Part shown: piece after piece, positions 23,536-34,267 of the stretch
Position numbering within the stretch: the first letter of the stretch is position 1
Layout of the letters: the number at the start of each line of letters is the position of its first letter
Notes under the pieces: model-generated
Seen by the model: only the letters and a program-made list of their open reading frames with translations
Database searches by the model: none
Told to the model about the DNA's origin: nothing
Assembly (NCBI GenBank): GCA_009760885.1
Contig: CM019692.1
Span: 51,520,355-51,584,354, forward strand
DNA length: 64,000 nt
From: Achatina immaculata
Lineage: Eukaryota; Mollusca; Gastropoda; Stylommatophora; Achatinidae
Direction of reading: 5' to 3'
Translations under genes and position numbers: made by a program

Positions 23536-23756
23536 GGTTTAGGCCTCTCTCTCGCTCTCTCTCCTTAAGTGTCCAGGGCACATGGGGCTTCCGCAAGGGT
23601 TTTCCACAAATGCTTGTCCTTTGCCTTTTTTTTCTGCTCTTGCCCAGGTGAGCCCTTTATTGCTCAACATCCTTTCTGTTGTTCTTCTCCATGTCTCTTT
23701 TGTTCTACCCTTACTTCTGTTCTCCTGTGGTGAAACAGAAGCAAGGGTTTAGGCCT
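23536..23756 (-). mobile_element. LINE C 3' end with target-site duplication
   Basis: The minus strand is homologous to the end of the LINE C copy at 57.0-57.8 kb: CGGAAGCCCCATGTGCCCTG at the 3' end, preceded by the GGGTAGAACAAAAGAGACATG block, and a GA-dinucleotide tail (CTCTCTCTCGCTCTC on +). GGTTTAGGCCT flanks it at 23536-23546 and 23746-23756. This includes the same GTTTAGGC used by the adjacent hAT-like element, so the two insertions used one target. It is truncated to about 200 bp. Confidence 0.75.
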
Positions 23757-24583
23757 ATCACCAGGTAAATATGTCCAGTTGGGGACTATCCTGAAACGTT
23801 ATGATCCAACAGCCTAACCAACTGTCGACGGGGTTATTCATAGTGGTGGATCTTTTCAAATTATCCGCTTGGAAAAGTTCTGAAAGCCACTGAGCTTGAC
23901 TGTTTTTCTAGATCTCAGTGAAGCCGCGAACTCCTGACCGTAGGGGAGATAACTTTAACATCTTCGTCTTCATGTATCGCCGTTCTTCCCTCTCTTCTGT
24001 TTTTTTTTTTTCCTTCCGTAAAAAAGCCTTAAGAATTCTCTGCGTGCCATTTTCCTGAACCTCCACAGTTATGAATGAAAACAGCTTCGGTTGATAGTAA
24101 TTCTTTTCCCTGAAGGTTAGCAGCTCCAGCGAGGTTCACGTAACAGCGTGCAAACATTCAGCTGAATCTAGGCAGTTCTGTGTGCGGTGGAGGCGGGCAG
24201 GGCGGGCTTGTAACTGAGCCCTGGGTGGGTGAGAGAGCGAAGAGGATAAAAATATGTGGAGCAGGGGCTGTGGCGGTGGTTGGAGGAAAAAAGTGGGGGG
24301 GGGGGGGGGAAGAGAATCGAGGAACTAGGTCACGTTTGGAAAATTGCTGGAGTCCCAAGAAAGCAGGCCGAAGTCACGGCTAACATTAGTGAAGGAATGC
24401 GGGCTGTGTTTGAAACATTCCCAGATTTATGATTTCCCCCTCCCTCCCCAACCCCCACACCCCCACCCACCCCCCCCCCCTCAAAAAATGTCAGAAAACG
24501 TTGCAGTAGCTGGGTTACTGGCCTGGTTGGGAAAAGCGTGACCTCAATCTCGCTTTAATTACACACCTTGAGTATTGTTTGAT
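23757..24583. other. no gene recognised; G-rich and C-rich runs
   Basis: Contains TAGGGGAGATAAC at 23941 (also at 26312), a G run at 24295-24309 and a C run at 24469-24480. The short ORFs here are low complexity. Confidence 0.5.
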
Positions 24584-25232
24584 GTATTGATGACAACTGA
24601 CAAAACAAATAAGGCAGCTGATTTATGTATCAATGAGGACAAATTGGAAGAAGTGGAGAGTTTTGAATATCTTGGATCACTACTAACTAATAATGGAGGT
24701 ACAATGAGGGAAATTAAAAGGAGTACATTTATCGCTCTTCAAAAAGTAAAACAAATAAAGAATCTGTGGAGAGGAACAGACAGAACTACAAAAATAAGAT
24801 TTTTAAGGGCATGCATCATTCCCATCGCAACATATGCCCTTGAGACCTGGACACTTAAGAAAACAGCTGAGAAACAAATAAATGCCTTTGAATGTAAATG
24901 CTACAGAAGAGTTCTTCAAATACCATGGACGCAAAAAAAAAAAGAATAATATGTCCATACTACAAGAATTTAACATTGAAGAAGCCTGGCTAGTAAAGAG
25001 GATTAAAGAGAGAAAACATAAATATTTTGGACACATTAAACGTGATGATAATCTAGAGAAAACATGGGAACAAGAAAGAGAGAAAGACCAAGGCGAAGAT
25101 GGCTGCAAGACATCGTTGACGATCTGCAAATGGATGCATCAGCAGCGGGCTATCTTGCTCACAACCGAGAGGCCTACAGGAGTGCTGTTAGGGAGACAAA
25201 GTTCCGCAAGGACATACAAATAAATGAATGAA
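24584..25232 (+). mobile_element. LINE B 3' fragment
   Basis: Reads LMTTDKTNKAADLCINEDKL, EEVESFEYLGSLLTNN, KVKQIKNLWRGTDRTTKIRF, YALETWTLKKTAEKQ and CYRRVLQIPW, then after a frameshift in an A run (24943) LQEFNIEEAWLVKRIKER and YFGHIKRDDNLEK. It ends in an AATG-type tail. The full order is seen in the LINE B copy at 28.4-30.6 kb. No RT catalytic core; a dead 5'-truncated copy. Confidence 0.85.
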
Positions 25233-25249
25233 TGAGTATCGTTTTACAA

Positions 25250-25445
25250 ATGGATTTTGCAGAAGCCACATGTGCCCAAGGCACATGGGGCTTCTGAATG
25301 TGTTTTCCACAAATACCTGTCCTTTGCCTTTTTTTCCACTCTTGCCCAAGTGAGCCATCTATTGCTCAACATCCTCTCTGTTGTTATTCCCCACGTCTCT
25401 TTTAGTCTGCCCTTAATTATGTTCCCCTGTTGGTGTCCATCTTAG
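25250..25445 (-). mobile_element. LINE C 3' end
   Basis: The minus strand matches the LINE C terminus (GTGGAAAACACATTCAGAAG, AAGGACAGG, GAGGATGTTGAGCAATAGA and a GGACACCAACAGGGGAACA block). It directly follows the LINE B tail. It includes a short local inverted repeat around CACATGTGCCCAAGGCACATG. Confidence 0.7.
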
Positions 25446-25821
25446 CGTTATTTGTGGATCTTTTTATATACTAATTATCCGTATATAGTTATATACTTAG
25501 TTTTAAATGCAAACACACACCAACTATTCAGTGGAGGGGAGATGAGGGAAGGTTCTAACCTGCTGATTAAACATTCTTCTGCTTGTTACAGTTGACCGAA
25601 GTCAATGCAGGAACTAGGGAAAATAAAAGCGACTGGCATGTACAACAATCCATCAACCTGAACGCCTGACACATAAGGCCATATTTAAAAAAAAAATTTT
25701 TTTTTCAGCCTCAGCTTCTGTCACGATCCATTACATTGTTGAAGACAGTAAAGTTCACCAAGAAAAAGGGGGGGGGGGGGAGATTACCCTCGAACATGGT
25801 CGTAGAAGAGGTCGGGAAAAA
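25446..25821. other. no gene recognised
   Basis: Contains an A9/T9 palindromic run at 25688-25706 and a G run at 25768-25780. Confidence 0.5.
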
Positions 25822-25930
25822 GGTGGGACGATGTAGATAAGCTGTTTGGTGGGACGATGTAGATAAGCTGTTTCGTGGGACGATGTAGATAAGCTGTTTC
25901 GTGGGACGATGTAGATAAGCTGTTTCGTGG
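25822..25930. repeat. 26-bp minisatellite, four units
   Basis: Four near-identical units GTGGGACGATGTAGATAAGC plus TGTTTC, differing by single bases. A young short array. Confidence 0.9.
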
Positions 25931-26586
25931 TCAAGCGCGCAAGGTCAGACAGTTCGTGGTGGGGTTACCTATATGTAATGGTAGGTACCATCTGCTAAGT
26001 AAAACCAAGAGTTGATGGCATTGCGATATTGCATATAAGCCGGTGGTCCGTAACTTGTATATAGTTAGAAAGGTGATCCTGGGATGTAAAAAGACTCGAA
26101 TCACTGAAGTAAGTTACTCTGCCAATGTTTTTAGTTCGCGCCTGGAAGCCCATTCTTGCCGTTCCCCCCCCCCCCCCCCCCGATTGTAGCTTGAAAGTGG
26201 TAAAGAGGTTAAATGAAAGTATCGCATTCTTTCTCACGAGTTCCTCAATGGAAAACCGGGAGACGCTGCTGGGCAGACAATCCGGATCGAGCAGGAGCTT
26301 GAAACCGACGAGTAGGGGAGATAACCATTTAGCAGGCTACAATTTTTAATAATTTACTTACATGATTAAAAAGAACCGTCATAGCGAGAAATGAAAACGG
26401 GAACTATCTTATGGGTCAAAACATTACATAGCCCTAGTCTGGTACCAATATTTGGTGGGTGGGGGGTGGGGAGGATGTCTTCTTCTTCTTCTCTGAAATT
26501 GTCCTGGCGTTCTTTGTAGCAGATGTGATAAGGTTGTGGACCCGCAGCATCGTGTCGGCGTGGGAGCGAGTCTTGTATGATGGATA
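25931..26586. other. no gene recognised
   Basis: Contains a C run (26164-26180). On the minus strand 26470-26580 reads KTRSHADTMLRVHNLITSAT before a run of EKKKK, which has the look of a LINE or SINE 3' end with a GAA tail, but no second copy is seen here. Confidence 0.4.
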
Positions 26587-27924
26587 TACGAGGAGCGTAC
26601 AGAAAGTAATGCACCACATCGTTTTTTTTTCCCAGTTAATAATGAAGATAGAAGCATGAAATTTTGCACACTTTAAATATGGCATGTGCCGATTGTGTGA
26701 ACCAAATTGCAACGCAACCTGCCAAAGAATAAGGCTGCCCTAAATGGAACGTGTTAGCAACTTGCGGTATAAGCAGCGAATTGTGACAGAATTTCTCGTT
26801 GCAGAGAAGGAAACTGTTGTGAACATTCACTAGCGTCTATGTGATGTGTACGGAAGTTTTGCAGTCGACAGGAGTACAGTCAATCACTGGGTTCAGAGAA
26901 TCAAAGAATCAATAAGTGGAGATAAGGAGTTGTATGATCGGCCGCGAGGTGGACGTCCTACCACAGCCACCACGGCAGAAGGGTTGAAATGCAGTGAGGG
27001 CATTATTCTTACTGATAGGCGTATCACTACTCAACAATTGGCCTTAAAGCTGTCAGTCAGCAATGATAGTGCAAATGCAATTATAAAAGCTCTCGGATTT
27101 TCTAAGGTTTTAAGATGGGTTCCTCGATGTCTCACAAATGACCATTGATTGCAAAGGAAAGCAATTTCTTCTGAATTGTTGGAGCGTTTCACTGCTGAAG
27201 GAGAGAACATTTTTGGCTAAGATCGTAACAGGTGACGAAACCTGGACACATCATTTTGAACCTGAGATAAAAAGACAGTTAATGGAGTGGCATCATCCGC
27301 AATCACCACGAAGAAAGAAATTCAAGACAACTCCTTCAACTGGAAAGGTCATGATCACTGTCTTTTGGGACATTGAAGGTATGATTCTTGTGGATGTTAT
27401 GCCAAGAGGAGAGACAATCAGTTCGCAAGCTTACATTAAGACATTGGAAAAACTCAATCATCGTTTTCGCAGAGTTCGGCCTCACAAGAATCCAGCAGAC
27501 CTGCTTCTCCTTCACGACAATGCGCGCCCTCAGACAAGTCTGGCAACATGGGAAGCAATCACCAAATTGGATCGGACTGTACTACCCCATCCACCCTATA
27601 GTCCCAATTTGGCAACCTCTGATTTCCCTCTGTTTGGTCCACTTAAAGATGCTCTCCGAGGGGTAAGATTTGAAGATGACGAGGGAGTGACTCATGCAGT
27701 GAAGAAATGGCTGCATAATCAAGAGAAAATCTGGTACGGGCTAGGAATACATGCACTTGTTTCGCGCTGGCGTAAAACGGTACAAGTTGATGGGAATTAT
27801 ATTGAATAATACTGATGTTTACATGATATATCTATATATATATTGTGTATAAATTTCATGCTTTTTGTTTAGACGGCTCCAGAGAAATACGATGCGGTGC
27901 AGTACTTTCTGAACGCCCCACGTA
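26587..27924 (+). mobile_element. mariner transposon, nearly full length
   Basis: A 1338-bp element bounded by TA at both ends (26587-26588 and 27923-27924). The left end TACGAGGAGCGTACAGAAAG pairs with the right end, which read inward is TACGTGGGGCGTTCAGAAAG; the inverted match continues through TGCACC.CATCGT, with about 27 of 31 positions matching from GGAGCG onward. Length, TA target and TIRs fit the mariner family. It encodes one broken transposase. Confidence 0.9.
26744..27809 (+). pseudogene. mariner DD34D transposase, inactivated
   Basis: A cut-and-paste transposase, start ATG at 26744 (MERVSNLRYKQRIVTEFLV). The N-terminal HTH region includes RLCDVYGSFAVDRSTVNHW and RPRGGRPTT. A TAG stop at about codon 30 (after VVNIH) and a frameshift near 27120-27215 break it. 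The catalytic domain keeps all three acidic residues: VTGDETW, LLHDNARPQ and PYSPNLATSDFPLF. Exactly 34 residues separate the second and third, the mariner DD34D signature. In the usual YSPDLAPSD block the first D is N, but the catalytic D is kept. It ends VDGNYIE and TAA. The lesions suggest a moderately old copy. Confidence 0.92.
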
Positions 27925-28394
27925 TCTTCAGTTCCTGATTAGAGCTAAAAAGCTCGGACGGGGGTGGGGGGGATGGTGTACAATGCTTCTTTAGTAGACT
28001 CCACTGTCATGAAGACTATGGTGGTCCTTGCCCTGTTAGCCAGGTTATGCCTGTTATTGGAGGTAACAACGTAGACTTAGGATATCATAGGGTCTTGGTC
28101 AGCTACGATTCACTGAGTGCCAAATCTGGCAGCATCTTGGATCTTAACAACAGGAAAAATGAATGGGAAGAGAGGCCGGGGAAGACCACGAGAAACAGTC
28201 ATGGTAGTAGGCGTGCCCATCTTTTAGGAAGTCGCGGGCCAGTTTGAAAATTTAGTGTTCTTTGAGGACCACACAAAAGACAAGAGTTGTAATACGCCCT
28301 TAGGCTCAGCTCAGAAGAAATACTGAAAGGAAAAAAATATATATTGAGTAAAAGCACTTTTATATTGTGCTTTACTACAATGTGATTATTTTAC
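27925..28394. other. no gene recognised
   Basis: A G-rich run at 27959-27970. Near 28160 one frame reads NGKRGRGRPRET, which could be a small remnant of a LINE C-terminus but is too short to call. Confidence 0.4.
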
Positions 28395-28777
28395 AGGTTT
28401 TCAACTTGAAAATATTTCCCTTGAGAGCTGTTTCTGAATTTGACAGGGCGTTTATAAAGGACACTGCATTTACGCTTTGATCTTACAAATATACCAGAAC
28501 AATACGGTATAGAAGTGAAAAACCGTTTCGAGACATTGATGGCTGTACAGGAGGAGATGGCACCAGATGAATTGGCTGCGCAGGCCAGAAATATCTTAAT
28601 AACAACAGTTAAAGATATGGTTCCGGTAAAGAAAATACACAAGAATGAATGGATTACACCAGGCACACTAGAAGTAATAAAACAATGCAGAGAACTGAAG
28701 ACGAAACGGAAAGTGACAATAACAACAGGGATGAACATACATCTTTAACAAAAGAAGAAATAAGAAACATAAGAAAA

Positions 28778-28813
<36 letters not shown>

Positions 28814-30585
28814 ATACATACAATATTGTTGTGAAAGAATAGAAGGACATCAAAAATGTGGAAGAGATAGTGAAATGTTTAAAGAAATTAAGACATTGAC
28901 GAGAAATGTCACACCTAAGCTAAATGTAATTTGTGACAAGATGGGGAAGACCTTGACAGAAACAGGAAATTCTAGAAAGATGGAAGGAATATTGCAGAAG
29001 AATGTATGAAACAACCGACTGTGAAAGCAGAAATCAACAGCGTGAATTATTATTGGAGAAGAAAGAACCAGAAACGACAACTAAAGAAGTGTTATGGGCA
29101 TTAAAAAAAGCTGAAAAACGGTAAATCGCCAGGATGTGACGAGATAACAGCTGAGCTTATTAAAGCAGGAGGAAAGGAATGTCAACAACTTGTCATGCAG
29201 TATTTAAAAAGATATGGCATTCAGGTATTTGGCCAAAACAGTGGAAAAGAACTGTATTCATACCACTACCAAAAAAAGGGTAACTTGAAATTATGCACAA
29301 ACTACAGACCGTTGCCCTGATTAGTATTGCCAGTAAAATTCTATTAAAAGTCTTAATGGATAGACTTCGTAAGAAAATAGAAAGAGAAGTCAATATAACC
29401 CAAGCTGGTTTTAGACAAGGAAGAGGAACAAGAGATCACATATTCAATATGAGATTAATAATAGAGAGATGCAGATAATTCAATGTGAATCTATAATTAT
29501 CCTTTATAGACTACTCAAAGGCATTTGACTGTGTAAAACACCAGAAACTTAGGGAAATAATGGAAAGAATGGGATTTCCACCACATTTGATACAATTAAC
29601 ATCACTGCTGTATTTAGACCAACAAGCAGCAGTAAGAATAAATGGTGAAACAACAACTTGGTTTGACATAAAGCAAGGGGTCAATCAGGGGTGCATATTA
29701 TCGCCTTACTTATTTGAAAATATAATGATGAATGTTAGAGAAGATGTAGACAAAGAATATTACGATGCCATAACAATTGGAGGTTATGAAATACCAGAGA
29801 TTAGATATGCTGATGACACAGTATTATTGTCCACAACACAAAAAGGAATGGAAAAACTAATTATGTCAGTCCGTAAGAATAGCGAAGAGCAAAACCTCTA
29901 TCTTAATGCGAAGAAAACTAAATTGATGATAATTGACAAAACAAATAAGGCAGCTGATTTATGTATCAATGAGGAAAAACTGGAAGAAGTGGAGAGTTTT
30001 GATTATCTTAGATCATTACTAATAATGGAGATACAATGAGGGAAATTAAAAGGGGGACATCTATCGCTCTTCAGAAAGTAAAACAACTAAAGAAGCTGTG
30101 GAGAGGAACAGACAGAACTACAAAAATCAGATTTTTAAGGGCATGCATCTTTCCCATCACAATATATGTCTGTGAGACCTGGACACTTAATAAAACAGAT
30201 GAGAAACAAATAAATGTAAAAGCTACAGAAGAGTCCTTGAAATATCATGGGCACAAAAAAAAAAACAAAACAAATATATCCATAGTACAAGAATTTAATA
30301 TTGAAGAAGGTTGGCTAGTAAAGAGGATTAAAGAGAGAAAACTTAAATATTTTGGACACATTAAACGTCATGAGAATTTAGAGAAGGCCGTCTTGAAAGG
30401 GTACATAATGGGGAAAAGAAAGAGAGAAAGACCAAGGCAAAGATGGGATGCAAGACATCGTTGCAAATGGATACATCAGCACCAGGGCACCTTGCTTATA
30501 ACCGAGAGCCCTACAATAGAGCTATTAGGGAGGCAAAGTTCCACAAGAGACGTGCAAACGACTGACTGACTGACTGACATTTACG
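28395..30585 (+). mobile_element. LINE B, longest copy (connector, RT and C-terminal region)
   Basis: A non-LTR retrotransposon polyprotein fragment. In order: pre-RT connector (NRFETLMAVQEEMAPDELAA), WKEYCRRMYE, a degraded KKLKNGKSPGCDEITAELIK block, NYRPL...ISIASKILLKVLMDRL, QAGFRQGRGTRDHIFNMRLI, FIDYSKAFDCVKH, KQGVNQGCILSPYLF and an intact IRYADDTVLLS active site. Then come KAADLCINEEKLEEVESFDY, KLWRGTDRTTKIRFLRACIF, CETWTL, FNIEEGWLVKRIKERKLKYF and a final basic GKRKRERPRQRW. The end carries a GACT tail. Several frameshifts and a stop at 29476 inactivate it, and the endonuclease is absent. The catalytic YADD is intact, unlike in the 41-kb copy. Confidence 0.9.
28779..28809. repeat. (AC)n microsatellite within LINE B
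   Basis: About 15 AC units interrupt the connector region of LINE B and contribute to its frame disruption. Confidence 0.95.
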
Positions 30586-30979
30586 TAATATGTTAAAAAA
30601 AAAACTGCATAATTATTAAGATTACTCCCTAATAACCGCATAAGCATATATTTCTTGACAGTTTCTAGGAAGGTCCAGAGACTCGAAAGTGCTTTTCTAG
30701 AAAGTACGCAAAAACGAAGCAGCGGTACTAGGCACGTTTGTTGAGGAGAGTGGGTTTCTTGCTCAACCGATATGTGAAGGAGGAGTTTGTCAACCTCTAT
30801 TTTGTACAGGAAATATGTGGCACAATTCAACCCCCCCCCCTTTTTTTTTTGGGGGGGGGGAGTTAAATGACATATTCTTTAAAAAACTATTTCAGGCTAA
30901 AAATAATTGTAATATTAAAAAAAAAATTGCAAGCTAGCAACAAGTAAGGTCCCACGGGCCACGTGCGCCATGGGTACAG
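30586..30979. other. no gene; C10-T10-G10 hairpin-like run
   Basis: No coding feature. 30831-30860 is a perfect run of ten C, ten T, ten G, which can fold on itself. Confidence 0.5.
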
Positions 30980-31115
30980 CATCCCTGGTCTAAGGCGATG
31001 GCGCGATAAAAGGTCGCCAACAGAGCTTAAGGAAAATATTAGGGACCACGATCTACTGAGAAGCATGACCACCAACACCCACCGGCACTTGATTATGATA
31101 ATGATGCCAATATTA
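30980..31115 (+). mobile_element. LINE A/E-like 3' tail
   Basis: The plus strand reads RRWRDK.RSPTELKENIRDHD and LLRSMTTNTHRHL before an AT/GAT-type tail, homologous to the RRSPTELMACMKDRVLWRSI terminus of LINE A. Only the last 45 or so codons remain. Confidence 0.6.
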
Positions 31116-31436
31116 GTCAAAGGATAATAGAATCAGGACATGATAATTATTATTATTTGTAGGATGCAGTGTGGGGGAATTAACACACAGATGTTTTTTT
31201 ATTCCTTGAAAAAGTGAAACGTCACTTAATTTAAAAAAAAATGTTTATTTGTACTTCTAGTGTGTGTTTAGAGGCAGAAGTATAAACAAAAGAGAACAAC
31301 AGAAGTGAGGACTTTGACAGAAGTAATTAAACTACTGTCAACATAAACGAATTTATGTCATTATCTGAACTCCTTTTGACAAGGCTTCTCTCCACTCCAA
31401 ACAGATTTTCTATTGGTCAGGGGGGAGGCAGCTATG
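31116..31436. other. no feature recognised
   Basis: AT-rich spacer. Confidence 0.5.
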
Positions 31437-31715
31437 GTAAGGTAAAGGTAAAATCCCCATTTCTATGCCATTAAGGCATACTGGGGATACGGTGTTAGGC
31501 TCGTATTTCCAAAACCAGCACGTGAGATTTTGATGTGGTCAGTATCACGCCTGGCCCTATTTACCTTCCCAGACTTCTGTGGTAGCCATTTTTTAGAGGA
31601 TGGGTGGACCCTGGGGCCTTTTTATTGTGTACCAGGAAAAAAAATCATACTGCTAGGACTTGAACCCAGTACTACAGGATTAGTAAACCGAGCGTCTAAC
31701 CACTTCGCTGACGAC
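31437..31715 (-). mobile_element. SINE-1, most complete copy
   Basis: On the minus strand the 5' head is tRNA-like: an A-box-like AGCGAAGTGGTTAGACGC near 31710-31690 and a B box GGGTTCAAGTCCTAGCAG near 31665-31650. The body follows (CTACCACAGAAGTCTGGGAA, CAGGCGTGATACTGACCACA, TGCCTTAATGGCATAGAAAT) and then a CTTTACC-type tail at the left. RNA polymerase III promoter boxes and a tRNA-unrelated body define it as a SINE. Other copies are at 7.9, 21.8 and 37.1 kb. Confidence 0.8.
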
Positions 31716-31876
31716 ACAATCTTCGTCCCGTACACTATATCCTCTATCAGGAATATACTAGACAGACGACACAATCTTCTTCCCATACACTATATCCTCT
31801 ATCAGGAATATACTAGACTGACGACACAATCTTCTTCCCATACACTATATCCTCTATCAGGAATATACTAGACACA
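31709..31876. repeat. 55-bp minisatellite, three units
   Basis: Three units starting ACGACACAATCTTC and running through CACTATATCCTCTATCAGGA to ATACTAGAC. The first unit begins at the SINE-1 5' end. Confidence 0.9.
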
Positions 31877-33347
31877 TTTACAGAACTCTGACTCTCACTC
31901 ATTCTCAGTTTTCCAGCTAATATCTGGTTCTCTATCTCAGGCCTTCTTATGCCAGTTTCTAACATTCCCAGTTAACAATACACAGGGATTTGTAACAAAG
32001 AGATCTTTAAAAAATTCAGAACCGTTATTTAAAAAAAAGTATTGAGTAATCTGAGAGACATTTTTAGTGATTCATTTATTTTTTTCTTTTCACCTAAATT
32101 TTCCAGAGATCACCAGCTTATATAAATTCATTTTCTAATCAATTGTCCAAGAAATCTTGTATTTTCTTTTATGATTTTAAGTTTTCCATATTCTGAAACT
32201 TCTTTGAAAAACTTCTGTTTGTTGTTTTGCTTGCCTTTGGCAGATTTTTCACCAAAACTCACATTTTAGCTGTCTCTAAATTATTTATTATTGCTGCTTC
32301 ATCTGTTTGTATATTTCTCTGTTCTTTCCTCAGTCTTCTAGCTAAACCTTGTTCTAGAACTTGTGGCTTCTTAGACCAATTTCCAACATTCCCAGTTAAC
32401 AATCAGCTTGGCTTTGTCACAAAAAGTTCCCAAAAAGTTCCGGGTTTACTCAATTGTACTGAATAATTTGAACGTCCTTTTCAGTACTAACCATTTTTTT
32501 TTCCATGTTGACAAACAAGGATTACTTCAGGAGAATGAAACATTTTGGCACTTACTGTAGCTTTTTCCCCCCTTCAAATCATGAACGTTTTTATGTGCTT
32601 GAAAAAACAATTATGTGAAGAAAAAGAAAACATAATTTACCGTTTACATACTATTCTGTGTGGTTTATTTCTGACGTGGATTATACTGGGGGCAAGATTT
32701 TTCAGCAGGTAGAAAATCTAACAAAAATAATCTTTATTTAATTCTACAACAATAGTTCTGTGTAACAAAAATTTCAAATATATACACCCAGAAAATCTAC
32801 CAACATTTACTTTCTAAAGTACAAATACCTCAATTCGTCACACAAACATCATGATTTATCCAGGCGATCGGTTGCCATAGCAACTAGCATGCCAGGGTGG
32901 GGTAAGAAAATTGCAAAAAGAGAGCAATTTCGTTGGTACACTGTTCTCTCGTGGCTAGAAGATTGTTCCTCCTACAGGAATCCGTGGTTCGAATCCCAGG
33001 CAATTCTCTTCTGATGTTTCCTTCTTTCACGTGTAAAAGTGCTTTGTCAGCGATTTTTGCGAGGCCTAATACTACAAAACTGTGTTTTGTTACTTAAAAA
33101 ATTAGGATTACAAGTGACTTGGTTAGTTTAAAAACGAAGATAGAAAAGGGTTAACTTTTGACGCTACGAGCTGACCTGAAGACAGCCTCAAGGGGGTAAG
33201 GTAACACGAAAGCCATGTTTGTAGATAAACCTTGTAGAACTCCGACACAGATAGCGACATGACAATAAATATAACAACCACCAACGACGCCTTGATTACA
33301 TTTATCCACTCCCCTTTATCCACTCCCTTTTATCTCCTCCCATTTAT
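31877..33347. other. no gene recognised; tRNA-like B box at about 32990
   Basis: AT-rich. At 32988-33000 GTGGTTCGAATCCCAGG matches the tRNA/SINE B-box consensus, but no convincing A box, acceptor stem or clover-leaf could be assembled upstream, so it is more likely a decayed SINE head than a tRNA gene. The lead-in at 33300-33347 repeats TTTATCCACTCCC and seeds the next array. Confidence 0.4.
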
Positions 33348-33647
33348 CCACTCCCCAGGAAGAATGGGATGTTCTCAGAAACGTTTACCTGATTCATCCA
33401 CTCCCCAGGAAGAATGGGATGTTCTCAGAAACGTTTACCTGATTCATCCACTCCCCAGGAAGAATGGGATGTTCTCAGAAACGTTTACCTGATTCATCCA
33501 CTCCCCAGGAAGAATGGGATGTTCTCAGAAACGTTTACCTGATTCATCCACTCCCCAGGAAGAATGGGATGTTCTCAGAAACGTTTACCTGATTCATCCA
33601 CTCCCCAGGAAGAATGGGATGTTCTCAGAAACGTTTACCTGATTCAT
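33348..33647. repeat. 50-bp minisatellite, six perfect units
   Basis: Six identical 50-bp copies, each CCACTCCCCAGGAAGAATGG, GATGTTCTCAGAAACGTTTA, CCTGATTCAT, with no substitution between copies. The identity implies very recent expansion or strong homogenisation. Confidence 0.97.
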
Positions 33648-34267
33648 GTGTGCTATTTAAGTTACCCTACAAATGCTTAAGGTTTTCATATCAGCTGTCT
33701 TTGCCTTTGTGTAACCAGAAAATTATTTCGACCCCTTTTGTTGTAAAAAAAATGTTCAGTTCATGTATAAATTTACTACCTTTATCATACGAATCGTTAT
33801 CATCTCATGGTTTGTAAAAGCCTGCCATTCCATTATTTCAACTCATGGGCAAATCATCCCAATTTCACATCATTTCACTGACTTTGAAATTGTTACTTAT
33901 TGAATGTAAATAAACTTTATTTAAAAAAAAAAAGCTGATACTTCCAGGGCGAGGCCCCTTCATTGCACCTCGGTAGGGCTGAGCTCTGCGATCACCCCAA
34001 ATATGGCGTTCGCGTTGATCCCTCACCTTTCAGAATAAAATGTTTGGACCTGATGTCTTGTATGTATTTACGCATCATTCTAGCAAGTGAATTATTTCTC
34101 TCTGCTTATGTTTCAGTATACTAAATGTTTACTACAGCATATAGTCTACTGGCAGTCGTGATACAGCCGAACCATTTGACTGGTTGTTTCTGGGCGTAGT
34201 TAACACTTGTTTTACTTGTACGCTGTTTATGACGCTTTTTGTAACCTTTTCGTGGCGCATTAATTTG
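33648..34267. other. no gene recognised
   Basis: AT-rich, including an A run at 33921-33934 that may be a poly(A)-like retroelement tail. Confidence 0.45.

Larger units (their letters stand above)
21251..23544. mobile_element. non-autonomous hAT-like element with 8-bp TSD
   Basis: The element occupies 21259-23536 (2278 bp). GTTTAGGC is directly repeated at 21251-21258 and 23537-23544, the 8-bp duplication expected for hAT superfamily insertion. The termini are CAGTGTTTCTCAA at the left and, read inward from the right, CAGTGTTTCCCAA, an inverted match of 12 of 13. G-rich subterminal tracts lie at both ends (21340-21365 and 23462-23480). No transposase ORF is present. The interior holds a SINE-1 copy and two minisatellites, so much of its length is acquired. 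Confidence 0.75.

Noticed and set aside
32938..33005. Possible tRNA gene (GGTTCGAATCC B box)
   Set aside because: No matching acceptor stem, D arm or A box can be built upstream. It is better explained as a decayed SINE head or chance.
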